Notes: generated by a model from the sequence alone, not told the origin. DNA of 64,000 nt from Rhodococcus tukisamuensis NBRC 100609 (GCF_001894985.1 NZ_BCXG01000011.1:1-64000), one strand, 5' to 3'. Positions 53,419 to 63,998 are shown, counted from the first letter of the stretch. Translations and numbers: made by a program.

Positions 53419-54473
53419 CCCACCGGCGGGAGCTGCGGGTCGGGACAATCGGTCTGGTTCCGTACGAGCGGGTCGATTTCGAGGCGTGGCACCGCATTCG
53501 GAACGCGGTCGCAGAACTAGACAGCCCGTACTTTCATCCGGGTTTCGCCGGGGCGGTGCACGCCACCGGCCGGACCGTGCACGTCGCGGTGATGAAGGGT
53601 CTCGACGGGGAGGTCAGCGGCTTGTTGCCTGTGCACCGACACCGATCGACGTTGGCGCCCGTGGGATGGCCCGCTGCCGATTTCCAGGGTCCTTTGTTGG
53701 TGGGAGGGGCGAGCTTTCCGGTTCGGGGGCTGTTGACGGGCGGGGTGAAGACGTTCACCTTCGATCACCTGGTCACCGGGTTGGCTGACTTCGCCCCATG
53801 GATCGAGAGTTGCCGCACTTCGCCGTATCTCGATGTGTCGGGTGGGCTGGACGACTACCTAGGGCGCGCCTCGCGGGGGGGCAGGGAGAATATGGGACAG
53901 GCGCGGCGGCACCTGGCCAGGACCGAGCGCACCTACGGGCGGGTGACGTTCACAGCGGACGACCCGGACCCGGCGGCGCTGGCTCGCTTGATCGAACTCA
54001 AGCGGGGACAGTACGCGGCGACGGGCGCGCGCGACTACTTCGGGAAGCCTGCGCGGGTCGATCTGATGTCACGGCTGCTGCACACGCGCGACCCCAACTT
54101 CGGCGGAGTGCTGTCGACGTTGTACGCGGGGCCGCATCTGATCGCAGCGCATTTCGGCTTGCGATCTGACAGGGTGCTGCACTGGTGGTTTCCGGTCTAC
54201 GACCCGACGTTCGCACAACTGGCTCCAGGCTGGATGTTACTGCGCGAGTTGGTGATTGCTGCCCCAAGTCTGGGGGTGAGGCGGATCGATCTGGGTCGCG
54301 GTGAGGACGAGTACAAAAGGCGGGCAAAGACCGGAGAGACCACGGTGTGCCAGGGAGTCGTGACGCGCAGCCTCACTCGCCGAGCTGCGAGGGCAGGAGA
54401 GGCCGCGATCAAATCCTCGCCCCTCGCACCGGGGGCGCGGCGCCTCGTCAGGGCGCTAAGGGCGCGTACCTGA
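53415..54473 (+). CDS. CelD/BcsL-like GNAT acyltransferase
   Basis: 352 aa from the ATG at 53415. It matches the GNAT-fold proteins often found in exopolysaccharide clusters, with SPYFHPGFAGAVHATGR, a middle YLGRASRGGRENMGQARRHLART and the C-terminal APGWMLLRELVIAAPSLGVRRIDLGRGEDEYK, FKxxW-type end. It probably acylates a sugar or aminoacyl acceptor in the polysaccharide pathway; substrate unknown. No membrane segment. It is the last intact gene of the polysaccharide block. Confidence 0.82.
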   Translation: MTHRRELRVGTIGLVPYERVDFEAWHRIRNAVAELDSPYFHPGFAGAVHATGRTVHVAVMKGLDGEVSGLLPVHRHRSTLAPVGWPAADFQGPLLVGGASFPVRGLLTGGVKTFTFDHLVTGLADFAPWIESCRTSPYLDVSGGLDDYLGRASRGGRENMGQARRHLARTERTYGRVTFTADDPDPAALARLIELKRGQYAATGARDYFGKPARVDLMSRLLHTRDPNFGGVLSTLYAGPHLIAAHFGLRSDRVLHWWFPVYDPTFAQLAPGWMLLRELVIAAPSLGVRRIDLGRGEDEYKRRAKTGETTVCQGVVTRSLTRRAARAGEAAIKSSPLAPGARRLVRALRART

Positions 54474-54549
54474 ATGCGACGTGTATCCATTCGCTGCAGG
54501 CTTCGGGTCGGTCGTTCAATACGCGACACGGCACGATTGGTCAGCCAAC

Positions 54550-54832
54550 CATACGGGGGCTCTGTCCTCGGTGCCGCATTCAAACCCGATTCCGACGATG
54601 CCCGTAACTCCCCAGCACTGAACGTGGCGGAGCAGATTCAACTGCAGGGTGCGACGACGGTGAACGTGTACGACCCCAGGGCGATGGACAATTCGCGAGC
54701 GCTGTTCCCCACCTTGAACTACACGACGCGCGCGGCGGAGGTGTTCGAGGGCGCTGACGCCGTACTGGCGTGACCGAATGGCGGGAGATCCGTGCCACCC
54801 GCATCGCACTCGAGCATCTCGGCCTGTTCGCA
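54550..54832 (+). pseudogene. C-terminal remnant of UDP-glucose dehydrogenase
   Basis: The plus strand reads LGAAFKPDSDDARNSPALNV and on to DNSRALFPTLNYTTRAAEVF, nearly the same as the intact ugd at 19025-20344, which lies on the opposite strand. A 1-bp deletion near 54775 creates a TGA, and similarity resumes as TEWREIRA in the next frame, then stops. The N-terminal domain and the catalytic Cys are absent. No gene is seen in the remainder of 54474-54965. Confidence 0.88.
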
Positions 54833-54965
54833 CTCTGGGAGTTGTTCGCCCTCTGTCTGATCATCGGTGTCGCAGCGCGTTTCTGTTCGGCGAAGTGTGG
54901 CGTCACCGTAGACGTTTCCGGAGGCCGGAGACGGCCCGCCGCCGTTGCATTGGTGTCGAGGATGG

Positions 54966-56159
54966 TTAGCTGTTGTCCGACAACAGTTGCCCTGCAATGA
55001 GTTCCGCGATCGGGAGCGCCGAGGTCGCGGCCGGCGACGGCGCGTTGAGCACGTGCACCGAGCGAGGTGTCTGCTCGATCAGGAAGTCGTGCACCAGCGT
55101 CCCGTCGCGCTGCACTGCCTGCGCCCTGATCCCCGCCTCGCGCGGCAGCAGATCGGCCAGGGTCAGCTCGGGACAGTACTTTCGGCACCGGGCGAGGTAC
55201 CCGCGCTTGAACAGCGAATCGCGCAGCTCGCCGAGGCCGGTACGAACGTTCGCGCGTGCGACCCGGTAGGTGCCGGGGAACCTCGCGTACTCCCAGACGT
55301 CCCCTCCGTCGAAGCTGAATTTCCGATACCCCTCGCGGGCCATCCCGAGCACAGCGTTCGGGCCCACCGTGAGCCGGCCCTCGACCGTCGGACTCAGGTG
55401 CACACCGAGAAACGGCAGGTCGGGATCGGGAATCGGGTAGATCAGGTGATGCACCAGCTTCGAGCGGTGCGCCGGAAGCTGGTAGTACTCGCCCCGGAAG
55501 GGCACGATCTGAAAGTCCGTGCGGATCCCGGCGAGCCGGGCCATCCGATCCGCCTGCAGGCCCGCGCACACCACCAGGCGCCGGGCCGACCACGAACCCG
55601 CCGGGCTGTCCACCACCACTCGATCCCCCGACTCGGCGATGCCGACAACCTCGGCACCGAGGCGGACCTCGCCGCCAGATGCTCGGACGATGTCCGCCAG
55701 GACCTCGGTGACCCTGCGGTAGTCGACAATTCCGGTGGTGGGCACGAACAACGCGCCGACGCCGGTGACCGCCGGTTCGGTACGCCGCAGTTCGGCACCG
55801 TCGAGCACCTCCACGTCCAGCCCGTTGGCCTGGGAACGCTCGTACAGCGCCCGCATTCGCGCGTGTTCGACGGCGTCGGTCGCGACCAAGAGCTTGCCGC
55901 GCACGTCGAAGGCGATGCCGTGCTCGGCGGCGAACTCCTTCGTCAACTGAGCCCCACGCCTGCTCAGCTCCGCCTTGAGGCTGCCCGGCTGGTAGTAGAT
56001 GCCCGAGTGGATGACGCCGCTGTTGTGCCCGGTCTGCGCGGCGCCGAGCCTGTCGGCCTTCTCCAGCAGGAGCAGGCGGACACCCGGCCGCCGGCGCAGG
56101 ATCTCCCGGGCGGTGGCGACTCCGACGATGCCCCCGCCGATGACGCAGTAGTCGTACAT
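54966..56159 (-). CDS. lhgO: L-2-hydroxyglutarate oxidase/dehydrogenase
   Basis: 397-aa FAD enzyme of the DAO family. FAD loop YCVIGGGIVG (4-13) and the DAO-family segment AAQTGHNSGVIHSGIYYQPGS that marks LhgO, then GALFVPTTGIVDYR. It oxidises L-2-hydroxyglutarate to 2-oxoglutarate, a metabolite-repair step. The ATG at 56159 follows GGGGG. It is 28 nt downstream of mazG on the same strand, so it may be transcribed with the housekeeping genes rather than the polysaccharide block. Confidence 0.9.
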   Translation of the reverse strand: MYDYCVIGGGIVGVATAREILRRRPGVRLLLLEKADRLGAAQTGHNSGVIHSGIYYQPGSLKAELSRRGAQLTKEFAAEHGIAFDVRGKLLVATDAVEHARMRALYERSQANGLDVEVLDGAELRRTEPAVTGVGALFVPTTGIVDYRRVTEVLADIVRASGGEVRLGAEVVGIAESGDRVVVDSPAGSWSARRLVVCAGLQADRMARLAGIRTDFQIVPFRGEYYQLPAHRSKLVHHLIYPIPDPDLPFLGVHLSPTVEGRLTVGPNAVLGMAREGYRKFSFDGGDVWEYARFPGTYRVARANVRTGLGELRDSLFKRGYLARCRKYCPELTLADLLPREAGIRAQAVQRDGTLVHDFLIEQTPRSVHVLNAPSPAATSALPIAELIAGQLLSDNS

Positions 56160-56187
56160 CGACACCCCCACATTGTGCGGTGGAAAG

Positions 56188-57066
56188 CTACTCTGCGATC
56201 CAGTATCGCGCCCACGCGTCCGTGTCGAGCCGCCCCGGCTCGATCCCGTCCGCGTGCGCGGCAACTTCCGTCGCCCGGATCCGCGCCACGAACGTCAACA
56301 CCGTCTTGCGCACCCGGTCCTCGGCGCTATCGCCCAACCGCACCACACGAAGCTCCTCGGGCACCAAGTCCGCCGGCAGCCCAGCCTTCGTCGCCCGCTC
56401 GATCACCTTCTCCGCCAGCGCGAGCGCGGGCTGCGCCATGGCGATGCCGTCGATGCACGACGCCCTGGCCTTCTCCGCGGCCTTGGCCACCTCCCACGCG
56501 GCCTCCTGGTCTGCCACGTCGATCGGTCCGGTGTGGCCATTGGTCAGGTGCGGGCTGCGCCTTGCCAGTTTGGTGACCAGGGTGCGTGCGACGTCGTCGA
56601 CGGTGAACTGGCCCGCCGCCTCGGCGATACGCGAGTGGAAGAGCACCTGCAGCAGCAGGTCCCCGAGTTCCTCCCGGACCCCTTCCGGGTCCTCCTCCTG
56701 GACGGCGTCGAGCAGCTCGTAGGTCTCCTCGAGCAGGTAGCGGCGCAGCGAGTCGTGGGTCTGGGTGACCTCCCAGCCGCCGAATCCCCACAGTCGGTCC
56801 ATCACCTCGACCGCCTCGAGCAGCCCCTCCCCCGGCGACGGTTCGACGGCCACCACCGCTTCGCCGGAACCGGTCCGGTGCCGCACCGCGGCGCTGTCGC
56901 GGTCCATCGCCACCAGCACCAGGGCGCCGGGCTGGTGCGGCAGCCGGAGCACCTCACGCACCTCGGCGGGCACGTCCTCCGCGTACTCCACCGGCCCCCG
57001 CAGCAGCGGCACGGCCTTGGCGGGCACCACATCGGGCCGACGCGGGTCGAGCAGCACCACCGTCAT
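56188..57066 (-). CDS. mazG: MazG nucleoside triphosphate pyrophosphohydrolase
   Basis: 292 aa from the ATG at 57066, whose product begins TVVLLDPRRPDVVP as in mycobacterial MazG. The MazG domain starts near residue 92 with LWGFGGWEVTQTHDSLRRYL, and the metal-binding EExxE/ExxD pattern is LEETYELLDA followed by REELGDLLLQVLFHS. It hydrolyses non-canonical or damaged NTPs. It starts 4 nt after the mfd stop. The usual CPWD before QTH is GGWEV here. Confidence 0.92.
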   Translation of the reverse strand: MTVVLLDPRRPDVVPAKAVPLLRGPVEYAEDVPAEVREVLRLPHQPGALVLVAMDRDSAAVRHRTGSGEAVVAVEPSPGEGLLEAVEVMDRLWGFGGWEVTQTHDSLRRYLLEETYELLDAVQEEDPEGVREELGDLLLQVLFHSRIAEAAGQFTVDDVARTLVTKLARRSPHLTNGHTGPIDVADQEAAWEVAKAAEKARASCIDGIAMAQPALALAEKVIERATKAGLPADLVPEELRVVRLGDSAEDRVRKTVLTFVARIRATEVAAHADGIEPGRLDTDAWARYWIAE

Positions 57067-57070
57067 CGCG

Positions 57071-60000
57071 TCACGCACTCACGTCGACGGCGCCCGCGGC
57101 CTTGCCGTCCATCGCGAGCAGGAAGTCCGCGATGTACTGCAGCAGCTCCACGTCCCGCACCCGGTCGGCGCCGATCCCGCCGGAACCGGTGCGCGGCAAC
57201 GGCATCTGCACCATCCCGGTGGTGGCCCGGTACTGGGCGCTCGGGTAGATCCGCTTGAGCCGCAGCTGCTTCGAGTCGGGGAGCTGCATGGGCGCGATCT
57301 TGAGCTGCGTCCCGGCGACCGAAACCTCCTCGATGCCGTACTCGCGGCACAGCAGGCGCAGTCGGGCGACCGACACCAGCCGCTGGACCTCCTCCGGGAG
57401 CGGGCCGTAGCGGTCGACGAGCTCGTCGATGACCGCGGCGATCGCGTCGGTGTCAGCCGCCGCCGCCAGTTTCCGGTACGCCTCGAGCCTGAGCCGGTCG
57501 CTGGTCACGTAATCCGGTGGGATGTGCGCGTCCACCGGCAGGTCGATGCGCACCTCCTTCGTGGCCTCCTCGGTGGTGACCGGACGGCCGTCGGCGATGG
57601 CCCGGTATGCCTCCACCGCCTCGCCGACCAGCCGCACGTACAGGTCGAAGCCGACGCCCGCGACGTGACCGGACTGCTCGGCACCCAACACGTTTCCGGC
57701 GCCGCGGATCTCGAGGTCCTTCATGGCGACGGCCATGCCGGCGCCGAGGTCGGAATTCTGCGAGATGGTCGCGAGCCGGTCGTAGGCGGTCTCGGTGAGC
57801 GGCTTCTCCGGTGGGTACAGGAAGTACGCGTAGCCGCGCTCGCGGCTGCGGCCGACCCGCCCGCGCAGCTGGTGCAGCTGCGACAGGCCCAACGAGTCGG
57901 CCCGCTCGACTATCAGGGTGTTCGCGTTGGAAATGTCCAACCCGGTCTCGATGATCGTCGTGCACACCAGCACGTCGAACTCGCGCTCCCAGAAGCCCTG
58001 CACGGTCCTCTCGAGGGTCTCCTCGTTCATCTGACCGTGCGCGACGACCACCCGCGCCTCGGGCACGAGCTCCCGAAGCCGCTTGGCCGCCTTGTCGATC
58101 GAGCTGACCCGGTTGTGCACATAGAACACCTGGCCGTCCCGCAGCAGTTCGCGACGAATGGCCGCCGCCACCTGCTTGTCGGCGTAGGCGCCCACGTAGG
58201 TGAGGATCGGGTGCCGCTCCTCCGGCGGGGTGAGGATTGTCGACATCTCGCGGATCCCGGCCATGCTCATCTCGAGCGTCCGTGGAATCGGCGTGGCCGA
58301 CATCGTCAGCACGTCGACGTGCGTGCGCAGCGCCTTGATGTGTTCCTTGTGCTCGACGCCGAATCGCTGCTCCTCGTCGACGATCACCAGACCGAGGTCC
58401 TTCCAGCGGATGGCGGTCTGCAGCAGCCGGTGGGTACCGACCACGACGTCGACCTCGCCGTCGGCCATGCCCGCGATGATCTCCTTCGAGTCCCCCGCAT
58501 CGGTGAACCGGGACAGCCCGCGCACCTTGACCGGGAACGACGCCATCCGCTCGGTGAAGGTCTGCAGGTGCTGCTGCGCGAGCAGGGTGGTCGGGACGAG
58601 CACGGCCACCTGTTTGCCGTCCTGCACGGCCTTGAACGCGGCGCGCACCGCGATCTCGGTCTTGCCGTAGCCGACGTCACCGATGACGACGCGGTCCATC
58701 GGGACCGGCTTCTCCATGTCCGACTTGACCTCGCTGATCACCGTCAGCTGATCCTGGGTCTCGGTGAACGCGAACGCGTCCTCCATCTCGCGCTGCCACG
58801 GCGTGTCCGGGCCGAACGCATGACCGGGCGCGGCCTGCCGGGCCGCGTACAGCTGCACCAGCTCACCCGCGATCTCCCGAACTGCCTTGCGCGCCTTGTG
58901 TTTCGTATTGGTCCAGTCAGACCCGCCGAGCTTCGAGAGCGCGGGCAGCTCGCCGCCGACGTAACGGGAGAGCTGGTCGAGGGACTCCATCGGCACGAAC
59001 AGCCGGTCGCCGGGATGGCCCCGCTTGCTGGCCGCGTACTCGATGACGAGGTACTCGCGCCGGGCCCCGCCGACGGTGCGCTCGACCATCTCGACGAAGC
59101 GGCCGATGCCGTGCTGGTCGTGCACCACCATGTCGCCCGCGGAGAGCGCGAGCGGATCGACCTGGTTGCGCCGCTTGGCGGGCAGTCGCCTGCCGTCGCC
59201 CACCGCCGCCACCCGGTTGCCGGTCAGGTCCGACTCGGAGATCAGCACCAGGCCCGGGACGTCGTCGGAGCCGGCGAGCACCAGGCCGTCGTGCAGGCTG
59301 CCGCACAGCACACTCACCTGGCCGCGGGCGGGCGCCGCGCCCGGTTCGAGGGCCGCCACCGGCACCTCCGCCTCGGCCAGGCGCTCGCGCACGCGCAGCG
59401 CGGTACCGGCGCCGGCGACCACGATCGCGGCCCGCCCACCGGTGCTCACATGAGCACGCAGCGAGACGAACAACTCGGCGAGCAGGTCGTCGGAGCCGCG
59501 GACCTCGGGCGCCTGTTTGACGTCGAGCACCAATTCGTCGGCGTTGCCGGACGCCAGCGGGCTCACCGTCCACCACGGACGGCCCCGTGCCTCGACGCTC
59601 TCCCGCACGTGCCGCAGCGAGCGGTAGGCCGACGCCGCCAGGTCGATGCCGGCGCCGCCCACGCTCGACGTGTCCAGGGTGGAGGTGTCCAGCGGGGCCG
59701 CCGCGCCGATCGAGGCCGCGGTCCAGGACGCCTCCAGGAACTCCTGGCCGGTCCGCACCAGATCGGTTGCGCGGGTTCGGATCTTCTCGGGATCGCAGAG
59801 CAACACGTGGGTGCCCTCGGGCAGCACGTCGGTGAGCAGTACCAGCTCGCCGCCCTGCAGCACCGGCAGCAGCGCCTCCATGCCCTCCACGGGGATGCCG
59901 GCGGACAGCTTGTCGAGCATCTCGACCAGCGCGGCGTCTGCCTGGTTGTCGGCGGACAACGCCGCGGCCCGGTCCCGGACCAGTTCGGTGAGCAGCAGCT

Positions 60001-60748
60001 CACGACACGGCGGCGCGATCAACGCGGCCACCTCGAGCTCCGGCAACGAGCGCTGGTCGGCCACCGAGAAGGCCCGCAGCTCGGTCACCTCGTCGCCCCA
60101 GAACTCCACCCGCACAGGATGATCGGCGGTGGGAGCAAACACATCCAGGATGCCGCCGCGGACCGCGAACTCGCCGCGCTTGCCGACCATGTCGACCCGC
60201 GTGTAGGCCATCTCCACCAGCCGCTGGATCAACCCGTCGAACGGCGTCTCGGTACCGACGCGCAGGGTGACCGGTTCGATCTCGCCGAGGCCCGGCGCCA
60301 TCGGCTGCACCAGCGACCGCACGGTGGTCACCACCACCCGCAGGGGCGGGCCGTAGTCGGCGTCGTCAGGACGAGCCAGCCGGCGCAGCACCTGCATCCG
60401 TCGTCCGACGGTGTCCGCGCCCGGGGACAGCCGTTCGTGCGGCAGGGTCTCCCAGGACGGGAACTGCGCAACAGCGGCGCCGAACACCTCCTGCAGCTCG
60501 GCGGTGAGGTCGTCGGCCTCGCGTCCGGCCGCGGTGACCAGCAACAGCTGCGCGTGCTCGGCGATCGCGGCAGCGACGAACGGCCGGGCCGGCGCGGGTG
60601 CGACGACGGCGAGGTCGGTGCGGCCCAGCGCCGCGCGCACCCCGTCGAACGCGACGTCCGCGACAGCCGTGGCGAACACCCCCGCCAACGGGTAGGGCGA
60701 CGGATCCGTGACTGCCGGGCTCGGGTCGTGCGGAGTACGGGAAGGCAA
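57071..60748 (-). CDS. mfd: Mfd transcription-repair coupling factor
   Basis: 1225-aa SF2 translocase that removes stalled RNA polymerase and recruits UvrA. In order: UvrB-like N-terminal module with [12 protein letters not shown]-polymerase-interacting domain with [17 protein letters not shown], Walker [34 protein letters not shown]-like [12 protein letters not shown], and TRCF C-terminus. A TTG at 60748 with AGGAG 9 nt upstream is preferred; a GTG at 60802 would add 18 residues unlike the family. It is followed closely by mazG, as in mycobacteria. Confidence 0.95.
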   Translation of the reverse strand: MPSRTPHDPSPAVTDPSPYPLAGVFATAVADVAFDGVRAALGRTDLAVVAPAPARPFVAAAIAEHAQLLLVTAAGREADDLTAELQEVFGAAVAQFPSWETLPHERLSPGADTVGRRMQVLRRLARPDDADYGPPLRVVVTTVRSLVQPMAPGLGEIEPVTLRVGTETPFDGLIQRLVEMAYTRVDMVGKRGEFAVRGGILDVFAPTADHPVRVEFWGDEVTELRAFSVADQRSLPELEVAALIAPPCRELLLTELVRDRAAALSADNQADAALVEMLDKLSAGIPVEGMEALLPVLQGGELVLLTDVLPEGTHVLLCDPEKIRTRATDLVRTGQEFLEASWTAASIGAAAPLDTSTLDTSSVGGAGIDLAASAYRSLRHVRESVEARGRPWWTVSPLASGNADELVLDVKQAPEVRGSDDLLAELFVSLRAHVSTGGRAAIVVAGAGTALRVRERLAEAEVPVAALEPGAAPARGQVSVLCGSLHDGLVLAGSDDVPGLVLISESDLTGNRVAAVGDGRRLPAKRRNQVDPLALSAGDMVVHDQHGIGRFVEMVERTVGGARREYLVIEYAASKRGHPGDRLFVPMESLDQLSRYVGGELPALSKLGGSDWTNTKHKARKAVREIAGELVQLYAARQAAPGHAFGPDTPWQREMEDAFAFTETQDQLTVISEVKSDMEKPVPMDRVVIGDVGYGKTEIAVRAAFKAVQDGKQVAVLVPTTLLAQQHLQTFTERMASFPVKVRGLSRFTDAGDSKEIIAGMADGEVDVVVGTHRLLQTAIRWKDLGLVIVDEEQRFGVEHKEHIKALRTHVDVLTMSATPIPRTLEMSMAGIREMSTILTPPEERHPILTYVGAYADKQVAAAIRRELLRDGQVFYVHNRVSSIDKAAKRLRELVPEARVVVAHGQMNEETLERTVQGFWEREFDVLVCTTIIETGLDISNANTLIVERADSLGLSQLHQLRGRVGRSRERGYAYFLYPPEKPLTETAYDRLATISQNSDLGAGMAVAMKDLEIRGAGNVLGAEQSGHVAGVGFDLYVRLVGEAVEAYRAIADGRPVTTEEATKEVRIDLPVDAHIPPDYVTSDRLRLEAYRKLAAAADTDAIAAVIDELVDRYGPLPEEVQRLVSVARLRLLCREYGIEEVSVAGTQLKIAPMQLPDSKQLRLKRIYPSAQYRATTGMVQMPLPRTGSGGIGADRVRDVELLQYIADFLLAMDGKAAGAVDVSA

Positions 60749-60844
60749 CGTCGATGCTCCTGAGCTTGCCGAACGGGTTTCGGACGCCGCGCGGACGACC
60801 ACAGTGGATTCTAGGCCCGGGTACCGACAGCCCGCGCTGCCCGG

Positions 60845-61480
60845 TCAGCGACGGGAACGTCGCGCCGCGAACTGCCGGAAGTAGGGAACCTTCTCCTCCC
60901 CCACCAACGCCGGGAGCATGTAGTACCAGGCGCGTTCCATCCGGGCCGGGAGCTGATCGAGCGTCCCGGTCGCGTGCGCCACCACGCGTGCGCCGAACAG
61001 CGTCTCGAAGGTGAAGATCCCGATCGCCTCCGCATCGGCGTCGGGCACGATGTCGCCCTCCGCGACGGCACGAGCGGCCAGCGCCACCTGGTACTTCTGC
61101 CACGTCGCGACGACGTTGTCGCCCGTCCCGCGGTGATCGCCGATCTCGTGGTGCAGACGGAACATCGCGGCGACGACGGGATCCGCGGCTGCCACGTCCG
61201 TGACCAGGTAGGACAGGCCGATCATGACCTCCAGCGCGGGATCTCGCATGTCGGCCAGCGGCGCGCAGGCCGCGTCGAGCCGTCGGCTGCCCTCGTCGAT
61301 CACGCCGCGAGCCAGATCTTCTTTGGACGCGAAGTGGAAGTACAGCGAGCCCTTCGTGACACCCGACGCGGCGATGATCTCGCTCAGATTCGCCGGCGCG
61401 TATCCCAACCGCGCGAACACCTCGGCCGCCGCGAGCAGGACCGCGTTCCGGGTCGCCTCGGCCCGTTCCTGCCTGACCAT
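60845..61480 (-). CDS. TetR-family regulator, gamma-butyrolactone-receptor-like
   Basis: 211 aa. The N-terminal helix-turn-helix reads RNAVLLAAAEVFARLGYAPANLSEII, then GVTKGSLYFHFASKEDLARGV, very close to the ScbR/ArpA type receptors of actinobacteria that bind gamma-butyrolactone-like signals. The C-terminal part is helical. It lies between mfd and the conserved TetR gene and has no counterpart there in the mycobacterial order. The ligand and target are unknown. Confidence 0.82.
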   Translation of the reverse strand: MVRQERAEATRNAVLLAAAEVFARLGYAPANLSEIIAASGVTKGSLYFHFASKEDLARGVIDEGSRRLDAACAPLADMRDPALEVMIGLSYLVTDVAAADPVVAAMFRLHHEIGDHRGTGDNVVATWQKYQVALAARAVAEGDIVPDADAEAIGIFTFETLFGARVVAHATGTLDQLPARMERAWYYMLPALVGEEKVPYFRQFAARRSRR

Positions 61481-61646
61481 CCACCCCGCCTCTGGTGACC
61501 GACTACCTGTCGAATGTGGTCGAAACGTAACACCTGACTGGTGAACTTCCCCCGATTGCGACTGCGAGTCGAGCTAGGGACGGACTCGGCAGTACGGCGC
61601 CTGGATTGTCTGCACCATCGACGTCAGGAACCCACCGGACCACCGG

Positions 61647-62285
61647 CTACTCCCCGAGCTGCGGGTTCTCCTCCAGGTTGGTCAGGCCGTTCCAGCACAG
61701 GTTCACCAGGTGCGCGGCGACTACCTCCTTCGACGGGGAGCGCTCGTCGAGCCACCAGGTCGCGGTGGTGGCGACCATCCCGACCAGCGCCTGCGCGTAC
61801 AGCGGGGCCAGCGCCGCGTCGAACCCGCGCCGCGAGAAGTCGCCCGCCAGGATGTGCCCGACCTGGCTGACCGCCTCGTTGAGCAGGCTCGAGTAGGTGC
61901 CCTCCTTGGCCGCGACCGGCGAGTCACGGACCAGGATCCGGAAACCGTCGGTCCGTTCCTCGACGTAGGTCAGCAGGGCCAGCGCGACCCGTTCGACCCG
62001 GACCCGGGAGCGGTTCTGGGTCAGCGAGGAGGTGATCATCTCCAGCAGCGTGGACATCTCCCGGTCCACCACCACCGCGTACAGCCCCTCCTTGCCGCCG
62101 AAGTGCTCGTAGACGACCGGCTTGGAGACGTTGGCACGGGTAGAGATCTCCTCGATCGACGCCGCCTCGTACCCCCGTTCGGCGAACACGCTGCGGCCGA
62201 TCTCGATCAGCTGCTGCCGGCGCTGGGTGCCGGTCATCCGGGTCCGGGCCGGTCGGTCGGGAGTGGCCTGCGGTGGTCGGGACAT
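61647..62285 (-). CDS. TetR-family regulator (Rv1019-like)
   Basis: 212 aa from the ATG at 62285. Helix-turn-helix from QRRQQLIEIGRSVFAERGYEAASIEEIS through VSKPVVYEHFGGKEGLYAVV; the C-terminal domain is the one seen in the mycobacterial homologue next to mfd. In M. tuberculosis Rv1019 is reported as an autoregulator of its own operon with mfd and mazG. Here another TetR gene separates it from mfd, so that coupling may differ. Confidence 0.85.
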   Translation of the reverse strand: MSRPPQATPDRPARTRMTGTQRRQQLIEIGRSVFAERGYEAASIEEISTRANVSKPVVYEHFGGKEGLYAVVVDREMSTLLEMITSSLTQNRSRVRVERVALALLTYVEERTDGFRILVRDSPVAAKEGTYSSLLNEAVSQVGHILAGDFSRRGFDAALAPLYAQALVGMVATTATWWLDERSPSKEVVAAHLVNLCWNGLTNLEENPQLGE

Positions 62286-62417
62286 GTCGGCCAGCCTATC
62301 GGCCGGTCGGGTATTTTCGGCGATGCGGTTCGACCGATTCGGCGCGCGCATGCGAAGATCGTGGGCGCACAGCGGGCGCGTCGGCCCAGGGTTGATAGCG
62401 CTCCGCTGTCGCAATGA

Positions 62418-62488
62418 TCCGCCGTAGTGTAATGGCAGCACCTCTGATTTTGGTTCAGATAGTTCAGGTTCGAGTCCTGGCGGCGGAG
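62418..62488 (+). tRNA. tRNA-Gln (anticodon TTG)
   Basis: 71-nt cloverleaf. The acceptor stem TCCGCCG pairs with CGGCGGA (62481-62487), with discriminator G at 62488. The anticodon stem TCTGA/TCAGA encloses loop TTTTGGT with TTG at 62450-62452. The T-arm has GGTTCGAGTCC. CCA is not encoded. It lies between the TetR gene and glmU, a position also seen in mycobacteria. Confidence 0.95.
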
Positions 62489-62519
62489 CGCGAGAACGAC
62501 GACTTTTCGAGGGAGATTC

Positions 62520-63998
62520 ATGCCGGTCGAGACCGCCGTAGTAGTCCTCGCTGCGGGAGCGGGGACGCGAATGCGGTCCAAGACCCCCAAGGTGCTGCAC
62601 ACCCTGGGCGGTCGCACGATGCTCGCCCACTCCCTGCACGCAGCGGCCGAACTCGAGCCGGCCCACCTGGTCACCGTGGTCGGTCACGCCCGCGAGGCCG
62701 TCGGCGCCGCGGTCGCCGAGGTCGCGAAGGAACTGGACCTCGAGATCGCCACGGCAGTCCAGGAAGAGCAGAACGGCACCGGCCACGCGGTCGCGTGCGG
62801 CCTGAGCGCCCTGCCGGCAGACTTCGCCGGCACCGTGGTCGTCACCTCCGCGGACGTGCCCCTGCTCGACGGCCACACCCTGCACGGACTGCTCGACGAG
62901 CACCTGTCGGCGCCGACGCCTGCCGCGGTGACCGTGCTGACCTTCGTTCCTGACGACGCGAACGGCTACGGCCGCATCGTCCGGAATTCGGACGGCGATG
63001 TCATGGAGATCGTCGAGCATGCCGACGCAACGCCGCGGCAGGTCATGATCACCGAGGTCAATTCGGGTGTCTACGCCTTCGATGCCGCGGTGCTGCGGCA
63101 CGCACTCGGCCGACTCAACACCCACAATGCGCAGCGAGAGCTGTACCTCACCGACGTGCTGAAGATCGCCCGCGAGACCGGTCGCGACGTCTACTCAGCC
63201 CTGCTCGCAGATCCGGTGAAGGTCGCAGGCGCCAACGACCGGGTGCAGTTGGCGGCCTTGGGTCGGGAGATGAACCGCCGCATTCTCGAGACCCACATGC
63301 GAGCCGGCGTGACCGTGATCGACCCCGCCACGACCTGGGTCGACGTCGGCGTGACCATCGGCCGCGACGTCACCCTCGAACCCGGCGTCCAGCTACGCGG
63401 ACGCACCACCATCGACGAGGACGCGGTCGTCGGCCCGGACAGCACGCTCACCGACGTCACCGTCGGAGAAGGCGCCACCGTCGTCCGCACGCACGCCGAC
63501 CGGTCCACGATCGGTGCGGGCGCGACCGTCGGGCCCTACACCTACCTGCGTCCCGGCACGGTGCTCGGCGCCGCCGGCAAGCTCGGGGCCTTCGTCGAGG
63601 TGAAGAACTCGGAGGTGGGTGCGCACTCGAAGGTGCCGCACCTGACCTACGTGGGCGACGCGACCATCGGCGACCACAGCAACATCGGGGCGTCGAGCGT
63701 GTTCGTCAACTACGACGGGGTCGGCAAGAGCCGTACCGTGGTGGGGTCGCACGTGCGGACGGGGTCGGACACCATGTTCGTCGCTCCGGTGCAGGTGGGT
63801 GACGGTGCTTACACCGGAGCCGGAACGGTGCTGCGGTTCGACGTTCCGCCGGGGGCGCTCGCCGTCTCCGGAGGCAAGCAGCGCAATATTGAAGGCTGGG
63901 TCGAGCGGAACCGACCCGGCACTGCGGCGGCCGAGGCGGCCTCGCGGGCACAGCAGCAACACATCGAGAACACGAACAAGGACGGCGAAGAGCAGTGA
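62520..63998 (+). CDS. glmU: bifunctional GlmU (uridylyltransferase/acetyltransferase)
   Basis: 492-aa enzyme making UDP-GlcNAc from GlcN-1-P. The N-terminal uridylyltransferase has [18 protein letters not shown], and the C-terminal left-handed beta-helix holds the acetyltransferase site ([19 protein letters not shown]). The mycobacterial-type extended C-terminal tail is present. It starts 32 nt after the tRNA. A GTGACC overlaps its TGA at 63995-64000, which is where prsA (ribose-phosphate pyrophosphokinase) begins in the mycobacterial order; too little is visible to annotate it. Confidence 0.96.
   Translation: MPVETAVVVLAAGAGTRMRSKTPKVLHTLGGRTMLAHSLHAAAELEPAHLVTVVGHAREAVGAAVAEVAKELDLEIATAVQEEQNGTGHAVACGLSALPADFAGTVVVTSADVPLLDGHTLHGLLDEHLSAPTPAAVTVLTFVPDDANGYGRIVRNSDGDVMEIVEHADATPRQVMITEVNSGVYAFDAAVLRHALGRLNTHNAQRELYLTDVLKIARETGRDVYSALLADPVKVAGANDRVQLAALGREMNRRILETHMRAGVTVIDPATTWVDVGVTIGRDVTLEPGVQLRGRTTIDEDAVVGPDSTLTDVTVGEGATVVRTHADRSTIGAGATVGPYTYLRPGTVLGAAGKLGAFVEVKNSEVGAHSKVPHLTYVGDATIGDHSNIGASSVFVNYDGVGKSRTVVGSHVRTGSDTMFVAPVQVGDGAYTGAGTVLRFDVPPGALAVSGGKQRNIEGWVERNRPGTAAAEAASRAQQQHIENTNKDGEEQ

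Noticed and set aside
56765-60763. 1332-codon open frame on the plus strand across mazG and mfd
   Set aside because: Shadow of mfd: His/Arg/Gln-rich low-complexity translation with no motifs, while the minus strand carries complete mfd and mazG.
61481-61646. TetR operator between the two TetR genes
   Set aside because: A CACC-N5-GGTG inverted repeat is present, but it is too short to claim as an operator by eye.
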